A DNA stretch of 64,000 nucleotides from Rhodoferax potami (lineage in GTDB: Bacteria; Pseudomonadota; Gammaproteobacteria; Burkholderiales; Burkholderiaceae_C). The notes under the pieces were generated by a model. It was not told the DNA's origin, did not search any database, and saw only the letters and a list, made by a program, of their open reading frames with translations. Positions within the stretch are counted from its first letter, which is position 1. The number at the start of each line of letters is the position of its first letter. Position numbers and translations under genes: made by a program. Below are positions 19,537-29,622 of this stretch, in pieces. The stretch spans positions 2,067,001-2,131,000 of the forward strand of contig NZ_JAVBIK010000001.1 in NCBI RefSeq assembly GCF_032193805.1, in the 5' to 3' direction.

Positions 19537-21070
19537 ACCACTTGGCCCCGCTCGCGGATGTGGGCGGTCAGCGGGCTCTCCAAGCCCAGCAGGGCCGCAC
19601 TTTCCAGCAGCACCTCAATCACCCTCGGTTCGGGCGAGTAGTGCATGGTTTGCATCGCAGCGGTGTACAGCGCGTGAGCCGTCTCCGGCGTTACCGGTGT
19701 GGTGGTCACATACGCAAACTGCACTGCGCTGCGAAACAGCACCGCGTCTTTGACTTTTTCATAGGTGTTGTCTTTCAGCTCAGGGCTGCGCGCCTGGGGA
19801 TGCATATAGAGCTGACTCACCCGCGAATACTCCCAACCGGTGAAGGCGGTGATGGCAATCAATGCGCCCGCCAGACCACAGGCCACCAAACGAAGGCCGT
19901 TTCTTTGCATGCAGCTCCCTTGCAGGCGCTGCGGAGTGCACAACATGCCTACCGCCAACAGGGTCGCAACCTGAAACGGCCCGTACCACAGGGGGTACTC
20001 CAGCAGGCTGTGCAGCCCGATGACCAGCAGCACACCCCAGGCCAACTGGGTGGTAGGGTGCTGTGCGCGCCACGGCTTGGCGCGGGCCGCCAACACCAGC
20101 GCGCCACCACACAGCAGGGTCGCAGCCGGCAGCCCCAGTTCCACCGCCAATTGCAAGGGCAGGTTGTGCGCGTTGTCCAGAATTTCACTGAACCGCGCAC
20201 CGGCATACGGGTGCATGAAGTGGGCAAACTTCAGCTCCCCCAGCCCCATCCAGTCCACGGGTGCACCGTGATCAACTCCATCACATTGGCCCACAGAATC
20301 ATGCGGCTTTGGGAGCCTGCGTCCTCTGAAAAACGCGCGAATGCATTGGCGGGGACTTGCCCTGTCAGTGACTGCAAGGCGGAGGGCAGCGCCACGTTGG
20401 CAGCAAGGTAGGCCGCCAGCGCCCACAGGCTCCAGCGCCAAGCGGTGCCCTTGCCTGCGACTGTGCTGTTCCGGCTCCAGCACCACGCCACTGCAGCAAT
20501 CAATATCCACTGCAAAGCTCCCGTGCGGGAGCTGCTGGCTGCGTTGCCCCCGGCCAGCAACAACACCGCAGCCCCTAGCGCTGCCGTGCGCAAGGCCGGT
20601 ATGGCAAGTAGAGCCGCATCCGCCGGCCTATGTGCCAACCACAGCAGGCTGAGCAAGCCGATCGAGGTAAGTGTTGCAAACTGGTTGCGCTGGCGCAGGT
20701 TGGCGAATGCCGTGCCTTGGGTTGTCTGCATGATCCAATCCGACCAGTCTAGATCTACGGCCCCGAAATACTGCAGCCAAGCCATGCAGGCGCTGAGCAG
20801 TGCAGCGAGCAGCCAACCCCAGGCCACCGTCGCCACCAAGCTGGCGCGGGGCATGCGGTGTCCGCCCACGGCCCACACCAGCAAAAACAACGCGCAGCTG
20901 CCCGCTGTGGCCAAGCGCTGCAGCATGTCCGGGTTGGGCCCCCAGGACAGCGGGCTGACCCAGGGGAAGGCAATCGCCGCCAGCAGCAAGCCGGTGGTGA
21001 GTTGCACCTTCACGATGTGTGTGAGGTCGGGGGCAGAGGGTGACAGTGCGGGTTGTTGTGGCAGCGCCAT
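19521..21070 (-). pseudogene. PglL/Wzy-type O-oligosaccharyltransferase, frameshifted
   Basis: Two reading frames together form one polytopic membrane protein of about 515 residues. The upstream part (from 21070) has at least six hydrophobic helices and ends in VHPWTGWGWGS at a premature stop at 20231. The downstream frame continues exactly where expected with GELKFAHFMHPYAGARF, then the DNAHNLPLQLAVELGL and LHSLLEYPLWYGPF segments (the His is the expected Wzy_C catalytic region) and a soluble tail. Restoring one G in the G5 tract (C5 at 20237-20241 on the plus strand) rejoins the frames. Members transfer glycans to type IV pilin and other proteins or polymerise O-antigen. It is either a recent pseudogene or a sequencing error. 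Confidence 0.85.
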
Positions 21071-21073
21071 GTC

Positions 21074-21478
21074 TCAGGCCTTGTTAAATAAGGGGTGCAG
21101 GGTGCTGTGCTTGCCGTCAAACACCTCGTGGCCTTCATCGATCTGCACCGTAATGCCCAAGGGTTTGCTGGTTAACACCGCCGCCAGATAAGTGCCGGCG
21201 GTGGCCTTGAGGGCCTCGCCCATTTGTTGGTGCACCACCGGGCTGCGGCCCTTGGCCATGCGCAGGTTCATGTACACAAAACCGTAGTCGCCCTTGCCGT
21301 CGGCCACAGCACTGTGCGCAGCCGGGTAGGCCAGCACCCGGGTGCCTCCGGTGGGGAAGACTTGTTTGCCGCTCTCGTCGCGCTGGGCGAGCATGGTGTC
21401 GCACAAACTGCGGCACAAGCCTGACATATCGGCCTCACGGTCGAGATTCGCGGTGTACAAAACAACCAAGTGCGGCAT
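21074..21478 (-). CDS. 5-carboxymethyl-2-hydroxymuconate delta-isomerase-like tautomerase
   Basis: A 134-residue protein beginning MPHLVVLYTANL, so Pro2 would become the catalytic N-terminal proline of the tautomerase/CHMI superfamily. That is the reason for choosing the inner ATG over the upstream one. The length fits HpaF/CHMI-type isomerases. No homoprotocatechuate genes are adjacent, so a catabolic role cannot be inferred from context. It is 3 bp upstream of the PglL-type gene. Confidence 0.75.
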   Translation of the reverse strand: MPHLVVLYTANLDREADMSGLCRSLCDTMLAQRDESGKQVFPTGGTRVLAYPAAHSAVADGKGDYGFVYMNLRMAKGRSPVVHQQMGEALKATAGTYLAAVLTSKPLGITVQIDEGHEVFDGKHSTLHPLFNKA

Positions 21479-21502
21479 GGCAGGGTTTTCCAAAATTTAG
21501 AG

Positions 21503-21558
21503 TCAAATCGGCCTCTGGCCCAAGTTCTAAGTGCGCGAGTAGCTATCAAAACAGGAGC
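21503..21558 (+). repeat. 56-bp dispersed repeat, copy b
   Basis: An intergenic copy, aligned gap-free to the others. It has TCAAATCGGCCTCTGGCCCA at the left, GTGCGCGAGTAGCTATCAAA in the middle, and a terminal AGC. It lies between the isomerase start and the DTW-domain gene stop. Confidence 0.8.
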
Positions 21559-21561
21559 GAA

Positions 21562-22350
21562 TTATCCACCGGCCGGCGCAGCCTCTTCCGCCAAATGTTG
21601 TAACGCGAGGTGCGCTGGTGTGTCCAGGTGCGGGGGGAGCTGGTGCTTGGCCTGCAGGTAGTGGTGGGTGTAGACCTCCAGCCAGGCCTCCAGCGCCTGG
21701 GCGGCACGGGTCTCGCCGGCCAGCTCTAGGCACAGGGCCCCCACTTCACTGGTGCAAAAGTGGTCTTCTCTGCGGCTGCGGCGCAACTTGTAGCGTGAGA
21801 TCTGCTCGGGCTGCAAGCTGAGCACCGGGAAGCGGTCGAGGTAAGGGCTCTTGCGGAACATCTTGCGCGCTTCCGGCCAGGTGGCATCGAGCAAGATGAA
21901 CAGGGGCCGCTTGGCAGACCCGGCGTCTGCCCCCTCCGGCACCAAGGCCGGCGGTGGCAAGGTGTTCATCACCCGCCCCGGCGTCACAAACTCGCCGGGG
22001 AACACCACCACCGGCAGCCACTGCGGGTCGGCCAGCAGGGCTAGCAAGGCGGGGTCGACCTCGGTGCGCGCCCAGCCGAAGGCATAGGTGTCGGTCACCA
22101 CATCAGCAATCAGCCAACCCGTGTTGCTGGGTTTGAGGGGCTCAATATCCGCCATGATCAAGCACACGCCGGCGCGTGCCTGCACTTGGGGCTGCAGTGC
22201 GCAAATGCAGTGCGCCGGGTTGATGCGGCAGCCCGGGCACCTTTCACCTTTCATGCCGCCGCGCGCCAGAAACGGCTTGCTGCTGCGGGCCAGGCGTGCA
22301 GCGCGCAGGCGCGATACCGCGTGGGGCTCTGCGGGAACCGGCTTATGCAT
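21562..22350 (-). CDS. tRNA-uridine aminocarboxypropyltransferase (DTW domain)
   Basis: A 262-residue DTW-domain protein. The Cys motif CPGCRINPAHCIC is followed by a SPOUT-like fold with the family signature LLDATWPEARKM (DxTW) and SRYKLRRSRRED. TapA/TuaA-type enzymes add the 3-amino-3-carboxypropyl group from SAM to tRNA uridine (acp3U). The start overlaps the end of the upstream marR gene by 8 bp. Confidence 0.87.
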   Translation of the reverse strand: MHKPVPAEPHAVSRLRAARLARSSKPFLARGGMKGERCPGCRINPAHCICALQPQVQARAGVCLIMADIEPLKPSNTGWLIADVVTDTYAFGWARTEVDPALLALLADPQWLPVVVFPGEFVTPGRVMNTLPPPALVPEGADAGSAKRPLFILLDATWPEARKMFRKSPYLDRFPVLSLQPEQISRYKLRRSRREDHFCTSEVGALCLELAGETRAAQALEAWLEVYTHHYLQAKHQLPPHLDTPAHLALQHLAEEAAPAGG

Positions 22351-22840
22351 GGGGTTCCCATCCGTTCATGCGAGTTTGCACCGTCTGCAAGACCGCATAC
22401 AAAGACGCGGCCTCCGTCTCGCCCAGCCCGCCAAACAGGTCTTCGGCCAGTGTGGCCTCGAGGGCCAGAAACCAGGCACTTTTTTGTGTACCTTCCGGCG
22501 TCAGGCTCAGGCGCCACACCCGGCGGTCCCGCTCATCGGGGGTGCGCACCAGCAGTTGCCGGTCTTCCAGCTCACGGATCAGGCGGGCCATCTGGCCCTT
22601 GTCCCGCCCCATGGACTGCACCAACTGTTGCTGCGTAGCCCCGGGGCTACGCTGGCACAGGCACAGCGCGTGCAAATGCAGCGGGCCCAGGCCCTGCTCA
22701 ACGTCGGCTGCGAGCATGCGGGCCTTGAGGATTTGCTGGGCATGGCCCGAGGCCGTCATGAAGGCCACAAACGTGGCGACTGTCAGCGAGGTCTCGGCGG
22801 GGGCAGGCGTTGGTGGCGTGGAAGTTGGTGTGGTCGGCAT
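22343..22840 (-). CDS. MarR-family transcriptional regulator
   Basis: A 165-residue winged-helix regulator. The core GATQQQLVQSMGRDKGQMARLIRELEDR is the recognition helix region, and TPDERDRRVWRLSLTPEG the wing. The N-terminus is Pro/Thr-rich and probably disordered. It is divergent from the DUF2798 gene with two matching operator-like boxes between them, so it probably represses that gene and perhaps itself. It overlaps the downstream DTW gene by 8 bp. Confidence 0.9.
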   Translation of the reverse strand: MPTTPTSTPPTPAPAETSLTVATFVAFMTASGHAQQILKARMLAADVEQGLGPLHLHALCLCQRSPGATQQQLVQSMGRDKGQMARLIRELEDRQLLVRTPDERDRRVWRLSLTPEGTQKSAWFLALEATLAEDLFGGLGETEAASLYAVLQTVQTRMNGWEPHA

Positions 22841-22851
22841 GGCGCTATATG

Positions 22852-22896
22852 GTTGACTTTATCAACCAATATTTCTACAATGTTGATATTGTCAAC
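22852..22896 (+). promoter_or_regulatory. Promoter with two MarR-type operator boxes
   Basis: TTGACT (22853-22858) and TACAAT (22876-22881) are separated by exactly 17 bp, a near-consensus sigma-70 promoter for the rightward gene. Box 1 GTTGACTTTATCAAC (22852-22866) overlaps the -35. Box 2 GTTGATATTGTCAAC (22882-22896) covers the region just after the -10. Box 2 in reverse complement reads GTTGACAATATCAAC, matching box 1 in 12 of 15 positions. A repressor bound to both would block RNA polymerase. Confidence 0.8.
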
Positions 22897-22909
22897 TATT
22901 AACGTCCCC

Positions 22910-23359
22910 ATGACTACTTCTGCTTTCCGCAAAATTCCACCGCCCGTTTTCATCTTGCCCACCATCGCCTTGCTGCTCAGCGCCTTCATGACCTGGGCCA
23001 ATGCCGCAGCCGGTGCCCCGTTTGCAGCGCTGTGGGCGCGCAACTTTGCCACCTGCCTGGTGATGCTTCCGCTGATTTTGCTGGGCATCGCCCAGCTCGA
23101 GAAATTGGTCGCCGTGGTGGCACCCACGCTGGGTCCGTTCTGGGGCAAGGTGGTGGTGTCGCTGCTGAGCTCATTGGCCATCGAAAGCCTGTTGGCGCTG
23201 GTCATCTCGCTGATCAACAGCCCGTGGGACGCCACCTTGCCGCTCTACTGGTGGAAGGCTTTCAGCCGCTCGCTGCCTATCGGGTTGCTGATCGGGTTTT
23301 TCATGGGTTTCTATATGAAACCCAAGCTCGACGCCATGCGCCGCGCACGCCAGACTTGA
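22910..23359 (+). CDS. DUF2798 membrane protein
   Basis: A 149-residue protein with four hydrophobic segments. The paired DUF2798 repeats show [15 protein letters not shown] helices ending in short motifs such as [16 protein letters not shown] and [20 protein letters not shown]. The ATG at 22910 is the start because the earlier in-frame ATG (22880) lies inside the predicted -10 hexamer and could not be on the transcript. Its function is unknown; the promoter and divergent MarR regulator suggest an inducible envelope or efflux-related role. Confidence 0.85.
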   Translation: MTTSAFRKIPPPVFILPTIALLLSAFMTWANAAAGAPFAALWARNFATCLVMLPLILLGIAQLEKLVAVVAPTLGPFWGKVVVSLLSSLAIESLLALVISLINSPWDATLPLYWWKAFSRSLPIGLLIGFFMGFYMKPKLDAMRRARQT

Positions 23360-23400
23360 GTCGCCAGCGTCCGCCATGTTTTGCATGCCTCTCCGACATA

Positions 23401-25395
<1,995 letters not shown>

Positions 25396-25465
25396 CCTGC
25401 ACCCGCGCTCGGCTACGGTGCCGCGGTAAAAATGCTGCATCGTTTTTTACACAGCAGGAGCAGCA

Positions 25466-26158
25466 ATGGGAACCATGGTTGAATTTCAGCGGCCCGACGG
25501 CAAAGCCGTGCAGGGCTATCTGGCCGTACCGGCCCACGCATCCAATGCCCCGGCCATCGTGGTCATCCAGGAGTGGTGGGGCCTGAACGACCAGATCCGC
25601 GGTGTGGCCGACCGGCTGGCCCTAGCGGGTTTTCAGGCGCTGGTGCCGGACCTGTACCGTGGCAAATCCACCGTTGAGGCCGAAGAAGCCCACCACCTCA
25701 TGACCGCGCTCGATTTTGGCGATGCCGCCGGCCAAGACATCACCGGTGCGGTGCAGTTCATGAAAACCCGAGCCCCCAAAGTCGGTCTCACCGGCTTCTG
25801 CATGGGCGGTGCGCTCACGCTCCTGGGCGTGACCCAGTCACCGGATATTGATGCGGCTGTGGTCTGGTACGGCTGCCCGCCGCTCGACTACATCGACGCC
25901 AGCAAAATCAAAGCGCCATTGCAAGGCCACTGGGCCACCCAAGACCAGTTCTTTGCTATCGACACCGTAGACGGGCTCGAGGCCAAGCTCACCGCAGCGA
26001 GTGTGGGCTTTGACTTTCACCGCTATCTCGCCCACCACGCTTTTGCCAACGAAACCGCTGTGGGTCCTAGTCGCACACCCGCCACCCAGTTCGACCCGGT
26101 CTGGGCCCAGCAGGCGTGGGACCGCACATTGCACTTCTTCGGCAAACACTTGGGCTAA
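25466..26158 (+). CDS. Dienelactone hydrolase family protein
   Basis: A 230-residue alpha/beta hydrolase. The nucleophile Cys is in LTGFCMGGALT, and Glu in IQEWWGLNDQIRGVADRLA and the His in YLAHHAFANE are the other family-conserved catalytic residues. CAGGAGCAGCA precedes the ATG. Dienelactone hydrolases open lactone rings in chlorocatechol breakdown, but orphan copies like this often act on unknown esters. It stands alone downstream of the kinase. Confidence 0.88.
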   Translation: MGTMVEFQRPDGKAVQGYLAVPAHASNAPAIVVIQEWWGLNDQIRGVADRLALAGFQALVPDLYRGKSTVEAEEAHHLMTALDFGDAAGQDITGAVQFMKTRAPKVGLTGFCMGGALTLLGVTQSPDIDAAVVWYGCPPLDYIDASKIKAPLQGHWATQDQFFAIDTVDGLEAKLTAASVGFDFHRYLAHHAFANETAVGPSRTPATQFDPVWAQQAWDRTLHFFGKHLG

Positions 26159-26183
26159 ATCCTCAGCCGAAGCGCTGTATGCG

Positions 26184-26732
26184 TCAGAGCCCCAGTTGGA
26201 TGGCCTTGTCCTTGGCGAACTTGGCCGCTTGCGGGCTCACAGAGCCCAAGCACACATAGACCGCAAAGTCTGCACCCAGCGCTTCTTTCTGGGCCACCAA
26301 GGCTTCGAGCGGCTCCACCCCGTGGGTGGCCGCTTTGTAGCGTTTGGCAGCGACCAAGGTGACCTGTCCTGCCTTTTCCAAACGGAAGTCGGCCGCACTC
26401 CCCGAGGCGTTGGCCCCTAAACGCGTCACGCTATATCCCTGCTTAACGAATTTGGCGTTTAACTCTGCAGAAAACTCTCGCCACGACAAGCCTGCCAAGC
26501 GCGCTGTCTCGGCCTCTACGGCTGCCGCAGACGGGGTGTTCCATTGCCGCTTGAGTGCCATTGCCGCAATCACCAGGAACGGGAACGTGCCGATGATGCC
26601 GAACACGACCAAGTCCTTGGGCATCAGAGCGGCGCACATCGCGCTGATGACGCCTGCAATCAAAACGCTGTACCACCACGGGTTGCGCAGCAAGATCGCA
26701 AACAGTGAGTTGGGAGCCATTTTGTATTTCAT
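26184..26732 (-). CDS. Membrane-anchored restriction-endonuclease-like (Mrr-type) protein
   Basis: A 182-residue protein. Two transmembrane helices (about residues 15-60) are followed by a soluble domain with GLSWREFSAELNAKFVKQGY, then ADFRLEKAGQVTLVAAKRYK and an AVYVCLGSVSPQAAKFAKDK helix. This pattern of D...hydrophobic strand...K is that of the PD-(D/E)xK restriction endonuclease/Mrr fold, although the ExK glutamate is not clear (VTLVAAKRY), so catalytic activity is doubtful. The ATG at MKYKMAPNS was chosen. The role is unknown. Confidence 0.65.
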   Translation of the reverse strand: MKYKMAPNSLFAILLRNPWWYSVLIAGVISAMCAALMPKDLVVFGIIGTFPFLVIAAMALKRQWNTPSAAAVEAETARLAGLSWREFSAELNAKFVKQGYSVTRLGANASGSAADFRLEKAGQVTLVAAKRYKAATHGVEPLEALVAQKEALGADFAVYVCLGSVSPQAAKFAKDKAIQLGL

Positions 26733-26873
26733 CGGGGCATTCTTCGGAAATGGAAACCCGCGATTAAACCGCATCGCGTAGAGACATCATGCGGGCTGCA
26801 GTCTCTGTGGGCTTCTGGACTGCTTGGTATCGGCTATCGCGGCCCCCAGCGCGGGGAGACTGCTGCGCTGCCC

Positions 26874-27713
26874 TTAGCCGCCGGCCATGCGCAGCCGGCG
26901 TGCGGCGTCTTCGGCGCGGGCGTCATCAATCTCGCGCAGCACCGCCAGCATGTCCACATCGGCATATTGGCGCTCGTAGCGGCCGGTGAGCGGGGTGTCG
27001 TTGGTCAACATGCCGGCCTGGTACAGGCTCCAGATCTCGGGGCCGTATTCGGTGGATAGCAGCTCGGGCGCAAACTGCCCGAAAAAATCCCGCAGGTTGC
27101 CCACATCGCGCATCAGCATGCGCTGGGCGTGGTTGTTGCCCGCCGCGTCCACCGCCTGTGGCAGATCAATGATGACCGGCACATCCACCCCGCCCGCTTC
27201 CACTCCGGTGTTCGCCAGCAAGATGTTGAACTCCGACAAATCCCCGTGCACCACCCCTGCGCACAACATGCGTACCACCTCGCCGATCAGCGTGGCGTGG
27301 TGGGTGAGGGCTTGTTCGGGGGTAAATGCCACGTCGCTCAGGCGTGGCGCGGCGTCGCCATGGGCGTCGGTCACCAGCTCCATGAGGAGCACACCATCGT
27401 GAAAGTTATAGGGTTGCGGCACCCGCACACCCGCTGCAGCCAGGCGGTAGAGCGCGTCTACCTCGGCGCTTTGCCAAGCGGCTTCTTGTTCCTGGCGGCC
27501 AAACTTGCTGCCCTTGGCCATGGCCCGGGCAGAGCGTGAGTTTTTGACCCTGCGGTTCTCGGTGTAGTCCACCGCTTGGCGGAAGCTGCGGTGGGTGGCC
27601 TCTTTGTAAATCTTGGCGCACAAGGTGTGCTCACCATTGCGCACCACAAACACCATGGCCTCTTTGCCGCTCATGAGCTGGCGTACCACCGTGTCGATGA
27701 GGCCTTCTTCCAT
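26874..27713 (-). CDS. RIO-type serine protein kinase
   Basis: A 279-residue kinase of the bacterial RIO1-like (PA4780) family. SGKEAMVFVVRNGEHTLCAKIYKE gives the glycine-rich-like segment and catalytic Lys; VVHGDLSEFNILL is the catalytic loop with the HxD-type Asp and Asn; VIIDLPQAVD is the metal-binding Asp replacing DFG. The helix KNSRSARAMAKGSKFGRQEQEA is typical. The substrate is unknown. Confidence 0.88.
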   Translation of the reverse strand: MEEGLIDTVVRQLMSGKEAMVFVVRNGEHTLCAKIYKEATHRSFRQAVDYTENRRVKNSRSARAMAKGSKFGRQEQEAAWQSAEVDALYRLAAAGVRVPQPYNFHDGVLLMELVTDAHGDAAPRLSDVAFTPEQALTHHATLIGEVVRMLCAGVVHGDLSEFNILLANTGVEAGGVDVPVIIDLPQAVDAAGNNHAQRMLMRDVGNLRDFFGQFAPELLSTEYGPEIWSLYQAGMLTNDTPLTGRYERQYADVDMLAVLREIDDARAEDAARRLRMAGG

Positions 27714-27800
27714 GAGGGACTGGAGGCGGGGGGAGCTTTCATCTACCGATTGTGACCGCCCCCGCCAAGCCCGCCTGAACCGTGCGGGCTGAAAGGCGCT

Positions 27801-28052
27801 TTAGCGCGAGGGCAGCGACCAGCCGGCCTGCTGGTTGTTCTTGTCGTTTTCGTAATCCCAGGTGCTGGCGCAGCGGTCGCAGCGCCAGCGGGTGATGGTC
27901 ACCGGCTTGCCGCCGCGCTCTTCTTTCCAGTTTTGGGTTTGCACCAGCTCGGCGTGGCCGGGCGCACGGCGCCAGTTGCGTTGGATGCCGCGGCAGGGTT
28001 CGCAGAGTGCGGCTTCGCGGGCTTCGGCCGCGGCTTTGTATTTGTCAGTCAT
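27801..28052 (-). CDS. Small zinc-ribbon protein
   Basis: An 83-residue protein with two CxxC knuckles, CEPCRG and CDRCAS, about 44 residues apart, likely binding one Zn. The remainder is polar. The start MTDKYKAAAEAREAA was preferred over an upstream in-frame ATG that overlaps the 28053-28189 promoter region. Similar short proteins are common hypotheticals in beta-proteobacteria; the function is not recognised. Confidence 0.7.
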   Translation of the reverse strand: MTDKYKAAAEAREAALCEPCRGIQRNWRRAPGHAELVQTQNWKEERGGKPVTITRWRCDRCASTWDYENDKNNQQAGWSLPSR

Positions 28053-28148
28053 GCGCCCGATTGTCGCTGGCCTTGCGCCGGGTGCCAATGACAGCGGACT
28101 GCACTGCGTGAGAAATCTATGCAGTTAAACGCCTAAGCACATGATTTA

Positions 28149-28176
28149 AATAGGTTTTATGGTAAATAAATCTATT
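28149..28176. promoter_or_regulatory. Inverted repeat upstream of the HipA-like gene
   Basis: AATAGGTTT (28149-28157) and AAATCTATT (28168-28176) form a 9-bp inverted repeat with one mismatch and a 10-bp spacer in an AT-rich stretch just before the start codon. The 19-bp centre spacing puts both half sites on nearly the same DNA face. It is a plausible autoregulatory operator for the helix-turn-helix domain of the following protein. Confidence 0.45.
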
Positions 28177-28189
28177 CATATAATCATTC

Positions 28190-29578
28190 ATGCCTGTCGC
28201 CAGCGACCTTTCCCACACCATCGTGCAAGCCTTGCGTCGCCAAGGCGGGGCGCTCAGCAGCGCCGAGCTGCAAGCGGTGTTGCGGGTGAGCCAGCCCACG
28301 GTGTCGCGCGCACTCGCGCCGCTGATCCAGTCGGGCGAGGTGCAAAAAGTGGGTGCCGCCCGCAAGCAACGCTATGTGCTGCCCCGCACCGTGCGCGATG
28401 TCGGCCGCAGTGTGCCGGTCATGCGCATCAACGCCCACGGCCAGCCCAGCCCCTTTGGCCGCATGGTGCCGCTCGCCAGTGGCGCCGTGTGGGTGGATGA
28501 AAAAGACGGCCTCAGTGCCCGCTTTGATGGCCTGCCCTGGTTTCTGGACGACATGCGACCCCAAGGCTTTATCGGCCGCAATTTCTCGGGCATGTTGGCC
28601 AGCACCCACCCCGAGCTGCAACTCGGCAACGACCCCCGCTTTTGGAGCGATGACGACGTCTTGCGCGCCCTCGCCCTGTGTGGCGACGACCTGCCCGGCA
28701 ACCTCGTGGTGGGTGAAGTGGCGTTTGCCCGCTTCCACACCCTGCCGCAACGCGCCAGCCGAGTGGCATCGCCTGCGGACTACCCGGCCTTGGCCGAAGC
28801 CGCCATGCAAGGCAGCATCGGCGGCTCATCTGCTGGCGGTGAGCAGCCCAAGTTCTGCACGATCGTGCAGGGCGATGCAGGCCAATCCGGTGGTACACCG
28901 GGCGACGGTGCCCGCCATGTGCTGGTCAAGTTTTCACCCGCAGGCGATGCCCCTACCGACCAGCGCACCCGCGATCTGCTGGTGTGCGAGCACCTGGCTT
29001 TGCAAACCCTGGCCAGCGCAGGCATTGCTGCTGCGGCCAGCCGCATCAGCACTGCGGCGGGCCGGGTGTTTCTCGAGGTCGAGCGCTTTGACCGCACGCC
29101 CCTCGGCCCCGCCAACCCGCTGGGGCTGGGCCGCATCGGCATGGTGTCGCTGATGGTGTACGACGCCGAATACGTCGGCGCCATGGACAACTGGGGCGCC
29201 ACGGCCAACCGCATGCAAGAGCGCCAGCTGCTGCGCCCCGCCGACGCGCGCACCCTGCGCCTGCTCGAGGCCTTTGGCGTCTTGATTGCCAACACCGATC
29301 GGCACTACGGCAACATCTCTTTGCTGCTCGAAGACGACGACTGGGTCTTGGCCCCCGCCTACGACATGCTCCCCATGCTCTACGCCCCGGTGGGTGGTGA
29401 GCTGGTGCCCCGCAATCTGGCCGACCGCCCCTTGCAGCCCACCGCCGCCATCCTGGCCGAATGGCCGCAAGCCCTGGCGCTGGCCCGCAGCTTTTGGAGT
29501 GCTGCCGCGCAAGACGCCCGCATCTCGGGCGGCTTCAGGGCCATTTGCGCCGGCAATCTGGAGAACATCAGCCGCTAG
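28190..29578 (+). CDS. HipA-family kinase, YjjJ/HipH type
   Basis: A 462-residue protein. An N-terminal helix-turn-helix (about 1-60, SAELQAVLRVSQPTVSRAL) is fused to a HipA-like kinase core. GGSSAGGEQPKF is the nucleotide-loop region, NTDRHYGNIS the catalytic DRHxGN loop, and LAPAYDMLPM the metal-binding Asp segment. Unlike HipBA, no separate antitoxin is present; in the YjjJ type the DNA-binding domain is built in. HipA-family kinases phosphorylate tRNA synthetases in some cases. A self-contained toxin/regulator role is inference. Confidence 0.9.
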   Translation: MPVASDLSHTIVQALRRQGGALSSAELQAVLRVSQPTVSRALAPLIQSGEVQKVGAARKQRYVLPRTVRDVGRSVPVMRINAHGQPSPFGRMVPLASGAVWVDEKDGLSARFDGLPWFLDDMRPQGFIGRNFSGMLASTHPELQLGNDPRFWSDDDVLRALALCGDDLPGNLVVGEVAFARFHTLPQRASRVASPADYPALAEAAMQGSIGGSSAGGEQPKFCTIVQGDAGQSGGTPGDGARHVLVKFSPAGDAPTDQRTRDLLVCEHLALQTLASAGIAAAASRISTAAGRVFLEVERFDRTPLGPANPLGLGRIGMVSLMVYDAEYVGAMDNWGATANRMQERQLLRPADARTLRLLEAFGVLIANTDRHYGNISLLLEDDDWVLAPAYDMLPMLYAPVGGELVPRNLADRPLQPTAAILAEWPQALALARSFWSAAAQDARISGGFRAICAGNLENISR

Positions 29579-29622
29579 AGGGGCTCGCCGCCGCGCTAGC
29601 ATCTACCAAAAAAGGGAGCGCG

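Noticed and set aside
22880..22909. Upstream ATG for the DUF2798 gene
   Set aside because: It lies inside the predicted -10 hexamer TACAAT, so it cannot be on the transcript from that promoter.
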